From NCBI GenBank assembly GCA_029059365.1, contig JAIDVZ010000025.1:1-5115 (forward strand): 5,115 nt of DNA, given 5' to 3'. Shown here piece by piece: positions 1 through 5,038 of this stretch (its first letter is position 1; each line of letters opens with the position of its first letter). The position numbers and the translations under genes are program-made. The notes under the pieces were generated by a model. That model had not been told where the DNA came from, searched no databases, and saw nothing but the letters and a program-made list of their open reading frames with translations. Origin of the DNA: Opitutales bacterium (lineage in GTDB: Bacteria; Verrucomicrobiota; Verrucomicrobiia; Opitutales; JAIRKQ01).

Positions 1-5
1 TTGTA

Positions 6-863
6 GTGATATTAGCCAACGCAAAAACCAATCTTTTTCTAGCAATTACCGGACGATATATCGGTACTTATCACGAATTGCTATCTTTAAATGTGCCCAA
101 TGATATTTATGATCACATTACAATCTCCGAATCCGATCACTGGTCTTTTGAATGCAATGATAATGCATTACTAAAAAACAATACCATACATCGAGTTGTT
201 GAACAATTGCGACCATTATTGGCTAAAAAATATTGCATCAAGCTAGAAAAAAATATCCCACAATTATCCGGATTTGGCGGCGGAAGCAGTGACGCCACAG
301 CGGTACTTAAGTTTTTTAATGCTAAAGAAAATCTTAAATTAACCCACGAAAAATTGGTAGAAATTGCCAAAAACATCGGTGCTGATTGCCCTTTTTTTAT
401 ACAAAATAGGCCTGCTATAGTCTCTGGGATTGGGGATATAATCTCTCCACTCGACGAACAGGTAGTTCAACATCTTAAAAAATATCAAATGATCATTTTT
501 AAACCTCCATTCGGAATGGAAACAAAATTGGCGTATCAGAAACTACGCACCACACATACGCGCCTTTATATCCCCTATTCAAAAGCAACAAAATTGATGA
601 ACAATTTAATTCAGGAAATTCTGAATTTCAGCCCAAAGCTTTCATTATTCAATACTTTTTCTGATATTATTTTCTCCGAACACGGTGAATTATGCATTCT
701 CAAAAAAAAATTAGAGCATATGAACGTCAATCTTGTGCTAAGCGGTAGTGGAAGTGGCTGTTCCTGCCTATTCAAAGATCCCTCTCAAACAACACATATC
801 GTCGATATAATAAAAAACCATTTTAAACAGGAAATTTTCATCCGAAAAACCGCTATCGCCTAA
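6..863 (+). CDS. ispE: 4-diphosphocytidyl-2-C-methyl-D-erythritol kinase (IspE)
   Basis: IspE is a cytosolic GHMP-family kinase that uses ATP to phosphorylate the 2-hydroxyl of CDP-methylerythritol in the non-mevalonate (MEP) pathway to isoprenoid precursors. The 285-aa length fits the family (about 280-290). Visible motifs are the N-terminal substrate segment AKTNLFLAITGR (residues 6-17) with Lys7, YHEL at 22-25, the glycine-rich ATP loop SGFGGGSSDAT (88-98), GADCPFF (125-131) with the probable catalytic Asp127, and the C-terminal GHMP motif SGSGSGCSCLF (246-256). The usual R-x-D-G-Y/F-H-E before the substrate histidine reads Y-I-G-T-Y-H-E, a mild divergence. The start is a GTG at base 6. 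The frame is open to the window edge, so a start further upstream cannot be excluded and no ribosome-binding site can be judged. Function is secure; only the 5' end is uncertain. Confidence 0.93.
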   Translation: MILANAKTNLFLAITGRYIGTYHELLSLNVPNDIYDHITISESDHWSFECNDNALLKNNTIHRVVEQLRPLLAKKYCIKLEKNIPQLSGFGGGSSDATAVLKFFNAKENLKLTHEKLVEIAKNIGADCPFFIQNRPAIVSGIGDIISPLDEQVVQHLKKYQMIIFKPPFGMETKLAYQKLRTTHTRLYIPYSKATKLMNNLIQEILNFSPKLSLFNTFSDIIFSEHGELCILKKKLEHMNVNLVLSGSGSGCSCLFKDPSQTTHIVDIIKNHFKQEIFIRKTAIA

Positions 864-879
864 AAGTCGTCATTAAATT

Positions 880-928
880 AAAGTTTGGTTCATATACATC
901 AAAATCAACCAAAAGCTTTGACTTTTAT
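880..928 (+). terminator. possible Rho-independent terminator after ispE
   Basis: Seventeen bases after the ispE stop, AAAG-TTTGGTT (880-890) can pair with AACCAAA (907-913) and CTTT (916-919). This gives an 11-bp stem with a 2-nt bulge (914-915) and a long 16-nt loop. A T-rich stretch (ACTTTTATT) follows. The long loop and A/T-rich stem make it a weak terminator. It overlaps one copy of the 14-bp repeat and a possible promoter -35 box. Confidence 0.35.
910..923 (+). repeat. 14-bp direct repeat, copy 1
   Basis: CAAAAGCTTTGACT occurs here and again at 1866-1879 in the same orientation. It contains the palindrome AAAGCTTT. The two copies bracket the small accessory genes at 955-1191 and 1349-1744. 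In this copy TTGACT may also serve as a promoter -35 box. Confidence 0.5.
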
Positions 929-945
929 TGGTATTTTTGTAAACT
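918..945 (+). promoter_or_regulatory. possible sigma-70-type promoter for the 78-aa gene
   Basis: TTGACT (918-923) is followed after 16 bases by TAAACT (940-945), a 4/6 match to the -10 consensus preceded by TG at 938-939 overlap. The expected transcription start is near 952, only about 3 bases before the ATG at 955, which would make the mRNA leaderless or nearly so. This is a pattern match only. Confidence 0.35.
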
Positions 946-954
946 TACATCCTT

Positions 955-1191
955 ATGGGTAAAATAAATAACCAAATTCCAAAAGATTCCTACAATCAGG
1001 GACCCAAAGAGGATGTAGTGCAACCTATTTTCAAGGTTATTTATTCCTACCTTGGCCGTAAAGGAACGGGATCTTCTCATAGATCGAAATTTGGCATAAC
1101 TTACGCCAACCAACATGGCAGCAAAGAATTGCATTTAGGCACCATTAGAGATGATTTGTTAAAATTTAGAGCAATGTGTAAACCGGAGTAA
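955..1191 (+). CDS. hypothetical protein, 78 aa, unknown family
   Basis: I do not recognise this protein. It is small, basic and hydrophilic with no signal peptide or membrane segment. The N-terminal third is polar and Asn/Lys/Gln-rich. The rest (residues about 22-78) looks like a compact domain with an IFKVIYSYLGRKG stretch, a SKFGITYAN stretch, and a C-terminal LGTIRDDLLKFRA segment likely to be helical. Codons start with a purine, especially G, more often than expected by chance, which favours real coding on this strand over the antisense 69-aa reading frame at 925-1134. A stop lies in frame at 940-942 and no other start precedes the ATG at 955. No Shine-Dalgarno is visible; a promoter match just upstream would give a leaderless message. 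Function cannot be inferred. Confidence 0.5.
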   Translation: MGKINNQIPKDSYNQGPKEDVVQPIFKVIYSYLGRKGTGSSHRSKFGITYANQHGSKELHLGTIRDDLLKFRAMCKPE

Positions 1192-1348
1192 AATCGTATA
1201 TTTTTTGCACTTACTCAAGTACATAATCAAAAATTTTTACAGAAAATAGGGGAAAATTGCGGCAGGCCTCATTTGTAAAAAATTTAAATTTGGACAAACC
1301 CTAAATACAAGTGTTGAATTTTTACTTGAATCTTGATTTTTTCTGAAT

Positions 1349-1744
1349 TTGAATCACAATGGACGCGTTGTGACCATTCCAAATTTCTCAGGAACAAAAG
1401 ACGCCCATGATATATCCTATACGAGCAATTTTCCTAATAACAAAGCACCTGTGAACTACAGCGACGTTATAAAAACAATACTAACTGGTCGAAATTCCGA
1501 AAAAATAAGCTCCATAGATATAGAAAATACGATGATACAAACTATGTCCGGTTTGATAACGTTTGCGATCGTTTCCGCAGTTTCATGTATATTATGTGCA
1601 CTTTTTGCGCCGTTGATCGCAACTATATCAATAGCAGCAGTAACAGGATTGCTACTAACATCTGCAATCATATTTGGGATAAAGAGCAGACAATCTAGAC
1701 TAGAAGCAGAAGCTAGAGAAAATCACAACAGAATGATAAAATAG
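1349..1744 (+). CDS. Inc-like protein with paired hydrophobic hairpin, function unknown
   Basis: A 131-aa protein of no recognised family. Residues 1-65 are polar and look weakly structured. Residues 66-111 are almost wholly hydrophobic and split by FAP (86-88) into two membrane-spanning halves (about 67-85 and 89-110). A short basic, helical, charged tail follows (112-131, with KSRQSRLEAEAREN). Closely paired hydrophobic segments followed by a charged tail are the hallmark of chlamydial inclusion-membrane (Inc) proteins, which type III secretion systems place in host vacuole membranes; applying this here is inference. The start is uncertain: TTG at 1349 is the first possible start after an in-frame stop at 1334-1336, GTG at 1370 is an alternative, and the first in-frame ATG is at codon 62. 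None has a clear ribosome-binding site, so an N-terminally eroded gene is possible. The 157 bases before it hold no recognised gene. Confidence 0.55.
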   Translation: MNHNGRVVTIPNFSGTKDAHDISYTSNFPNNKAPVNYSDVIKTILTGRNSEKISSIDIENTMIQTMSGLITFAIVSAVSCILCALFAPLIATISIAAVTGLLLTSAIIFGIKSRQSRLEAEARENHNRMIK

Positions 1745-1865
1745 TGTAACATCAGACATAGCAGGACAGCTGAGGGGTTTTCATACAATAGCCATCACTA
1801 TAAGAATGAAGATGATGATAAGCCGAGAGCAGGTAATAATTTATTTGACCAATAGCTCAGATAAT

Positions 1866-1879
1866 CAAAAGCTTTGACT
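1866..1879 (+). repeat. 14-bp direct repeat, copy 2
   Basis: This is identical to the 14 bases at 910-923 and in the same orientation. It lies in the 235-bp gene-free stretch between the Inc-like gene and tRNA-Thr(CGU). No good -10 box follows at the right distance here, so the repeat is not simply a shared promoter. Confidence 0.5.
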
Positions 1880-1917
1880 ATGTTGTGAAAGTTCAAACGA
1901 ACATCGGAATATCCAGC

Positions 1918-1932
1918 TGACCTTGGAGGTCA
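1918..1932. repeat. short perfect inverted repeat TGACCT-TGG-AGGTCA
   Basis: Six-base arms (1918-1923 and 1927-1932) flank a 3-base centre in the gene-free stretch before tRNA-Thr(CGU). It could be a protein-binding site or a small hairpin. No T-tract follows on either strand, so a terminator is unlikely. Confidence 0.35.
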
Positions 1933-1946
1933 ATTCAAACATAAGC

Positions 1947-1964
1947 TTATTTGTTTTCAAATAA
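1947..1964. repeat. AT-rich stem-loop downstream of tRNA-Thr(CGU)
   Basis: TTATTTG (1947-1953) and CAAATAA (1958-1964) form a perfect 7-bp stem with a TTTT loop, directly next to the palindrome ATAAGCTTAT (1941-1950). On the minus strand it lies just past the tRNA 3' end and its T7 tract (1972-1978), where it could help terminate or process the tRNA transcript. Confidence 0.3.
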
Positions 1965-1979
1965 CAGACACAAAAAAAT

Positions 1980-2055
<76 letters not shown>

Positions 2056-2065
2056 AATAAAAACA

Positions 2066-2098
2066 GCCTTCAAGCTAGCCTGCATAACGGCTAAAGGC
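2066..2098 (-). terminator. strong stem-loop between tRNA-Thr(CGU) and the kinase-like gene
   Basis: GCCTT/AAGGC (2066-2070 with 2094-2098) and TAGCC/GGCTA (2076-2080 with 2089-2093) form a 10-bp nested stem with a 5-nt bulge (2071-2075) and an 8-nt loop. Read on the minus strand it is followed after two bases by TTTTTATT, which resembles a Rho-independent terminator. It could stop antisense transcription from the right, or act as a leader structure of the tRNA or of the divergent gene. Confidence 0.4.
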
Positions 2099-2108
2099 AA
2101 TAAGAAAC

Positions 2109-2136
2109 TTGCAATTAAACAAAAAAAAGATACACT
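2109..2136 (+). promoter_or_regulatory. possible promoter of the kinase-like gene with an A8 spacer tract
   Basis: TTGCAA (2109-2114) and TACACT (2131-2136), each 4/6 to consensus, are 16 bases apart. The expected transcription start is at about 2143, exactly the A of the ATG, so the message would be leaderless. The spacer contains eight consecutive A's (2121-2128), whose length could vary by slippage and change promoter spacing. No ribosome-binding site is seen upstream of the ATG. Confidence 0.4.
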
Positions 2137-2142
2137 ACGTGC

Positions 2143-3195
2143 ATGGATTCAAGTTTTGATGTAAAATTTTCCAAAAACGACGAAAATACCATATTGGATA
2201 ATTTGAAAAATTTTCATGAACACAGTATTACGATACCTAAAGATGGTATCCCCATCCAACTAAAAGACGGCAATATAATCCGGATGAACGGAATAAAAAA
2301 ATCTGGAGTCGAAGGAGGCTTTATATTTTCTCTATGCGATAGAGAAGGGCAAGTACTAGATGAACAAACATACATGGGAAAGGTATTGTTTTCATCAAAA
2401 AATATTTCTAAAGGAAAGTATAGGAAAGCTAATGCTAAAAATAAAGCTACATATTTGGCAACCGGTAGAACAAGGGATGAGATCAATCGTGATGTGATAC
2501 AGGAATATATATCATTAAAATTGGCAAATATAGTGTACGATGGAATATCTCCGGAGCCTAAACTTGGTGAAGTATCAGATGATGGACGTTTATTCTTAAT
2601 GACAAAAATGCAAGGGCAAAAAGAGAATGAAAATTTTTCAACTTTAGGAGAATTAAATGATTCATCGCCAGGGAGCCTGTCAGATATACCGAAGGAACAG
2701 TGGCAGGCAGCATATGCGGTAACAGTCGGCTTGTTAAACGATGGTGATGCAAATAAACGGGGTAATATTGGTGCGATATTTACACCATCAATTGATGAAA
2801 ACAGAAGATATTCGGTACATAAAAGATTGTCTTTATTTGATTTGGGACACCCAAACCCCAACAAATTCGGACTTGATTCTAATTTTTTACCAACTGCCTG
2901 GACGAAAATAGGTCAAGCTTTATCAAAAGTAGCAAAAGCCGCGAACATAGACAGACCATTACAACAAATCTTCACCATCGAACCTTTTATACAAGATAAA
3001 CTCACTGCAGACGAAAGGAAAGAAGCTCTCATCAAACTTTGCGACAAGCAAGAAAGGATACTTTCCTGCTTAAACACAACAAAAAACGAGCTTGAGAGTA
3101 AGGGATACAATACCGATGTAATTTCATCTTTGCAAAAAGAGGTAGAAAAAAGATTCGAATATCTCAAAAAAGTCACCGGATATCATACCACCTAA
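2143..3195 (+). CDS. putative kinase-fold effector-like protein, 350 aa
   Basis: I cannot place this protein in a named family, but its motif order resembles a protein- or lipid-kinase fold. A beta-rich N-lobe spans about 27-90 with candidate ATP-binding lysines at K80 or K86. A helix with E121 (RDVIQEYISLKLANIV, 116-131) is followed by SPEPKL and a hinge-like LFLMTKMQG (150-158). A catalytic-loop-like NDGDANKRGNIG (199-210) precedes LFDLGHP (231-237), matching a DFG/DLG metal-binding site. The spacing from D202 to N208 is one residue longer than the usual D-x4-N, a real departure. Residues 290-345 form a charged, probably coiled helical tail. There is no signal peptide or membrane segment. 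Similar D...N/D-x-G-H patterns occur in secreted effectors of intracellular bacteria, so an effector role is inferred. HipA-like or PI-kinase-like enzymes are alternatives. The ATG follows no ribosome-binding site. The gene stands alone, opposed to the flanking tRNA-Thr genes. Confidence 0.8.
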   Translation: MDSSFDVKFSKNDENTILDNLKNFHEHSITIPKDGIPIQLKDGNIIRMNGIKKSGVEGGFIFSLCDREGQVLDEQTYMGKVLFSSKNISKGKYRKANAKNKATYLATGRTRDEINRDVIQEYISLKLANIVYDGISPEPKLGEVSDDGRLFLMTKMQGQKENENFSTLGELNDSSPGSLSDIPKEQWQAAYAVTVGLLNDGDANKRGNIGAIFTPSIDENRRYSVHKRLSLFDLGHPNPNKFGLDSNFLPTAWTKIGQALSKVAKAANIDRPLQQIFTIEPFIQDKLTADERKEALIKLCDKQERILSCLNTTKNELESKGYNTDVISSLQKEVEKRFEYLKKVTGYHTT

Positions 3196-3218
3196 GAAAT
3201 CGAACAGTAAAGACAAAC

Positions 3219-3294
3219 TGGAGCCGACTGTCAGAATCGAACTGACGACCGTTCGCTTACAAGGCGAGTGCTCTACCAACTGAGCTAAGTCGGC
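3219..3294 (-). tRNA. tRNA-Thr (anticodon UGU)
   Basis: This is a 76-nt cloverleaf on the minus strand. The acceptor is GCCGACT/AGTCGGC (fully paired), the D arm is GCTC/GAGC, the anticodon stem is CTCGC/GCGAA with loop CTTGTAA, the variable loop is CGGTC, and the T arm is GTCAG/CTGAC with loop TTCGATT. The anticodon UGU reads ACA and related threonine codons. The discriminator is U and CCA is encoded (3219-3221). The outermost anticodon-stem pair (27-43) is a C-A mismatch; the other four pairs are sound, so the tRNA should be functional. It starts 32 bases after the rpmE stop with no clear terminator between, so it is probably co-transcribed with rpmJ-rpmE. Confidence 0.96.
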
Positions 3295-3326
3295 CTAAAA
3301 AACTAACTAAGGACGAGAGGAGGCTA

Positions 3327-3572
3327 TTATCTATGGCGAGAGAATTTCTTGTTAAATTTCTCAACACGTCCAGCTGTATCCACAAACCTCTTTTCACCAG
3401 TGTATGCCGGATGTGAATCTGAGGTCACATCACAATAAACGACATTATACTCTACCCCATCAATCGTTTCCTGCTGTTTCGATTTCAAAGTAGAAAGTGA
3501 AAAAAACCTCTTCCCACTGGAAACATCTATGAAACACACGGGGCGTAAAACCGGATGAATGTCCTTCTTCAC
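3327..3572 (-). CDS. rpmE2: 50S ribosomal protein L31, type B
   Basis: L31 is a small large-subunit protein at the central protuberance that helps bridge the subunits. The 81-aa sequence begins MKKDIHP and ends with the family signature [27 protein letters not shown] (52-77, shown here as separate blocks SDSHP, YTG and [13 protein letters not shown]). The length and the long internal insert mark type B. The CxxC zinc motif of type A is absent: the site before HP reads S-D-S, and the lone Cys13 and Cys47 form no pair. The start is GTG at 3572, supported by a good AAGGAG ribosome-binding site seven bases upstream. It follows rpmJ by 29 bases and precedes tRNA-Thr(UGU), so these form a translation operon. 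Confidence 0.95.
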   Translation of the reverse strand: MKKDIHPVLRPVCFIDVSSGKRFFSLSTLKSKQQETIDGVEYNVVYCDVTSDSHPAYTGEKRFVDTAGRVEKFNKKFSRHR

Positions 3573-3579
3573 AACAAAA

Positions 3580-3585
3580 CTCCTT
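3580..3585 (-). promoter_or_regulatory. Shine-Dalgarno site of rpmE2
   Basis: AAGGAG on the minus strand, seven bases before the GTG at 3572, fixes this non-ATG start. It is the clearest ribosome-binding site in the window and contrasts with the plus-strand accessory genes, which lack one. Confidence 0.8.
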
Positions 3586-3601
3586 CAAAAATTTTCACAA
3601 A

Positions 3602-3727
3602 CTACCCTTGACGCGCTTTATATCGCGGGTTTGTTTTACATATCACGTACACACGACCATGCCGATTAACCACCTGACAATCAGGATGCCTGACTTTTAA
3701 AGACCTCAGAGACGCACTCTTCTTCAT
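3602..3727 (-). CDS. rpmJ: 50S ribosomal protein L36, type B
   Basis: This 41-aa gene is easily missed because of its size. The protein reads [17 protein letters not shown] at its start and ends [16 protein letters not shown], the classic L36 pattern, with the RHPDCQVV block of type B (YkgO-like) forms. L36 binds 23S rRNA near the GTPase-associated region of the large subunit. Compared with zinc-binding L36 (ligands C-x2-C...C...H), only Cys17 and Cys30 remain; the first cysteine is lost and the histidine is replaced by Tyr36, so zinc is probably not bound. The ATG at 3727 follows an in-frame stop at 3743-3745 and has GAGGA just upstream (3731-3735), slightly closer than ideal. It lies 46 bases after the mreB stop and 29 bases before rpmE2. 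Confidence 0.93.
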   Translation of the reverse strand: MKKSASLRSLKVRHPDCQVVNRHGRVYVICKTNPRYKARQG

Positions 3728-3773
3728 ATATCCTCGAAAAAATTAGAATCTAAAGCCATGTCAACAGCAAAAA

Positions 3774-4829
3774 TCAACTGTTTTCTAGCCAAAGTGATAA
3801 ATCTTGTAGCACGATACCAGTACCATTGGCAACTGCGCTCAGCGGATCCTCCGATACAATAGCTGGTAATCCAGTTTCCGCAGAAATAAGCATGTCCAAA
3901 TTACGTACCATCGAGCTCCCACCGGACAATACAATTCCACGATCAACTAGATCAGAAGATAATTCAGGCGGACACTGTTCAAGCGCATTTTTTATAACAT
4001 TCACTATGGAGGCAATTTCGTCTTTCATCGCATCCCTTACCTCTTGTGAAGTAATTACGATCGTTTTTGGCAAGCCTGCTAAAGAATCACGCCCCTTTAT
4101 GCTCATACTCAGCTCATTGTCTAACGGATATGCGGACCCTATCTTGATTTTTACTTCTTCAGCAGTTCGTTCACCGATGATTAGATTGTATTCGCGTTTT
4201 ACGTAATTTATGATGCTCCTATCCATCTCGTCGCCACCAATTCGGACACTGCGCGAGAATACAATACCATTAAGCGATAAAATCGCTACCTCCGTGGTAC
4301 CACCGCCGATGTCGACGATCATGTTTGCAGAAGGTTCATCAACCGGTAATCCAACCCCAATAGCGGCAGACATCGGCTCTTGAATCAACAAAACATCACG
4401 TGCGCCAGCATGTACCGCAGCCTCTTTAACCGCACGTTTCTCAACCTCTGTAATTCCAGATGGGACCGCAATTATAATTCGGGGCGGAACAAATTTCATA
4501 GAACGCGAAACTTTGTTGATAAAATAACGCAACATCGCCTCCGTGACCTCAAAATCCGCGATAACCCCCTCCTTCATTGGTCGCAAAGCGATAATGTTTC
4601 CAGGTGTACGCCCGAGCATACGTTTCGCCTCAGCACCAACCGCACGTACACGGTGAGATGAAGAATAGATAGCCACTACGCTAGGCTCGCGCAAAACAAT
4701 GCCTTTGTCTTTAACAAAAACCAAAGTATTAGCAGTACCTAGGTCAATCCCGATATCGTGAGACCAAAACCCAAACATCTTGCAAAAAGCACTAGCCAGC
4801 CTATTCTTTAAACTAGAAAACATCTTCAT
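3774..4829 (-). CDS. mreB: rod shape-determining protein MreB
   Basis: MreB is the bacterial actin homologue that forms membrane-bound filaments guiding lateral peptidoglycan synthesis with MreC, MreD, RodA and PBP2. The 351-aa length is typical. Actin-fold ATP motifs are intact: phosphate-1 DIGIDLGTANT (25-35), phosphate-2 DIGGGTTE (173-180) and the adenosine motif GIVLSGGSSM (298-307). AVPSGITEVEKRA (121-133) and QEPMSAAIG (150-158) are also characteristic. The first 22 residues (MKMFSSLKNRLASAFCKMFGFW) are amphipathic and could anchor the filament to the membrane. The ATG at 4829 directly follows an in-frame TGA; ATG at 4823 is a close alternative and the ribosome-binding site is weak. mreC and mreD do not follow; rpmJ, rpmE2 and tRNA-Thr do. 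An intact mreB implies an organism that still builds a wall or uses MreB in division. Confidence 0.97.
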   Translation of the reverse strand: MKMFSSLKNRLASAFCKMFGFWSHDIGIDLGTANTLVFVKDKGIVLREPSVVAIYSSSHRVRAVGAEAKRMLGRTPGNIIALRPMKEGVIADFEVTEAMLRYFINKVSRSMKFVPPRIIIAVPSGITEVEKRAVKEAAVHAGARDVLLIQEPMSAAIGVGLPVDEPSANMIVDIGGGTTEVAILSLNGIVFSRSVRIGGDEMDRSIINYVKREYNLIIGERTAEEVKIKIGSAYPLDNELSMSIKGRDSLAGLPKTIVITSQEVRDAMKDEIASIVNVIKNALEQCPPELSSDLVDRGIVLSGGSSMVRNLDMLISAETGLPAIVSEDPLSAVANGTGIVLQDLSLWLENS

Positions 4830-4846
4830 TCACACACGCTCTATGT

Positions 4847-4875
4847 ATCAAAACGATGCCAAGCAACTAAGTCAA
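4847..4875 (-). promoter_or_regulatory. possible mreB promoter
   Basis: On the minus strand TTGACT (4875-4870) is followed after 17 bases by TTTGAT (4852-4847). Transcription would start near 4840, leaving a leader of only about 10 bases before the ATG at 4829. The -35 box is good (5/6) and the -10 modest (4/6). Confidence 0.4.
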
Positions 4876-4952
4876 GGACAACATCCCAACACAGCGAGCT
4901 GCCTCTGTCTACCATAATAAACTCAGGCTGGCAATATAAAAATAAAATTTAC

Positions 4953-4981
4953 TTGAAAATTTTTACTATTCCCCTCATATT
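4953..4981 (+). promoter_or_regulatory. possible promoter of the partial gene at the window end
   Basis: TTGAAA (4953-4958, 5/6) and CATATT (4976-4981, 4/6) are 17 bases apart on the plus strand, diverging from mreB. Start near 4988 would give a leader of about 50 bases. GAGAC (4982-4986) and GTCTC (5027-5031) could pair across that leader. No gene is seen between 4830 and 5038. Confidence 0.35.
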
Positions 4982-5038
4982 GAGACCACAGGTGCTAAGT
5001 CGCTTTTATTGAAGCCTCGAGCAAAAGTCTCTTAAAGA

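Noticed and set aside
137..376. 79-aa antisense frame within ispE
   Set aside because: It overlaps a confidently identified enzyme gene and has no independent support.
1314..1354. Repeated TGAAT words upstream of the Inc-like gene as an operator array
   Set aside because: The spacing is irregular and such short words are common in AT-rich DNA.
1456..1671. 71-aa antisense frame within the Inc-like gene
   Set aside because: It mirrors the hydrophobic region of the plus-strand gene and has no start signal.
1806..1877. 23-codon plus-strand frame after the Inc-like gene
   Set aside because: It is too short, lacks a ribosome-binding site and shows no family features.
2214..2864. 216-aa antisense reading frame inside the kinase-like gene
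   Set aside because: It is Ser/Pro/Phe-rich as expected of a mirror of an AT-rich gene, has no motif or ribosome-binding site, and the opposite strand has an organised motif series.
3742..3764. TTGACA (3764-3759) before rpmJ as a promoter
   Set aside because: The only good -10 match, TCTAAT (3747-3742), is 11 bases away, far too close; no -10 lies at 16-18 bases.
3826..4206. 126-aa plus-strand reading frame across mreB
   Set aside because: It lies wholly inside unmistakable mreB on the other strand and has no recognisable domain.
4380..4661. 93-aa plus-strand reading frame across mreB
   Set aside because: It is a shadow of mreB; its composition is rich in Arg/Asn/Thr with no motif.
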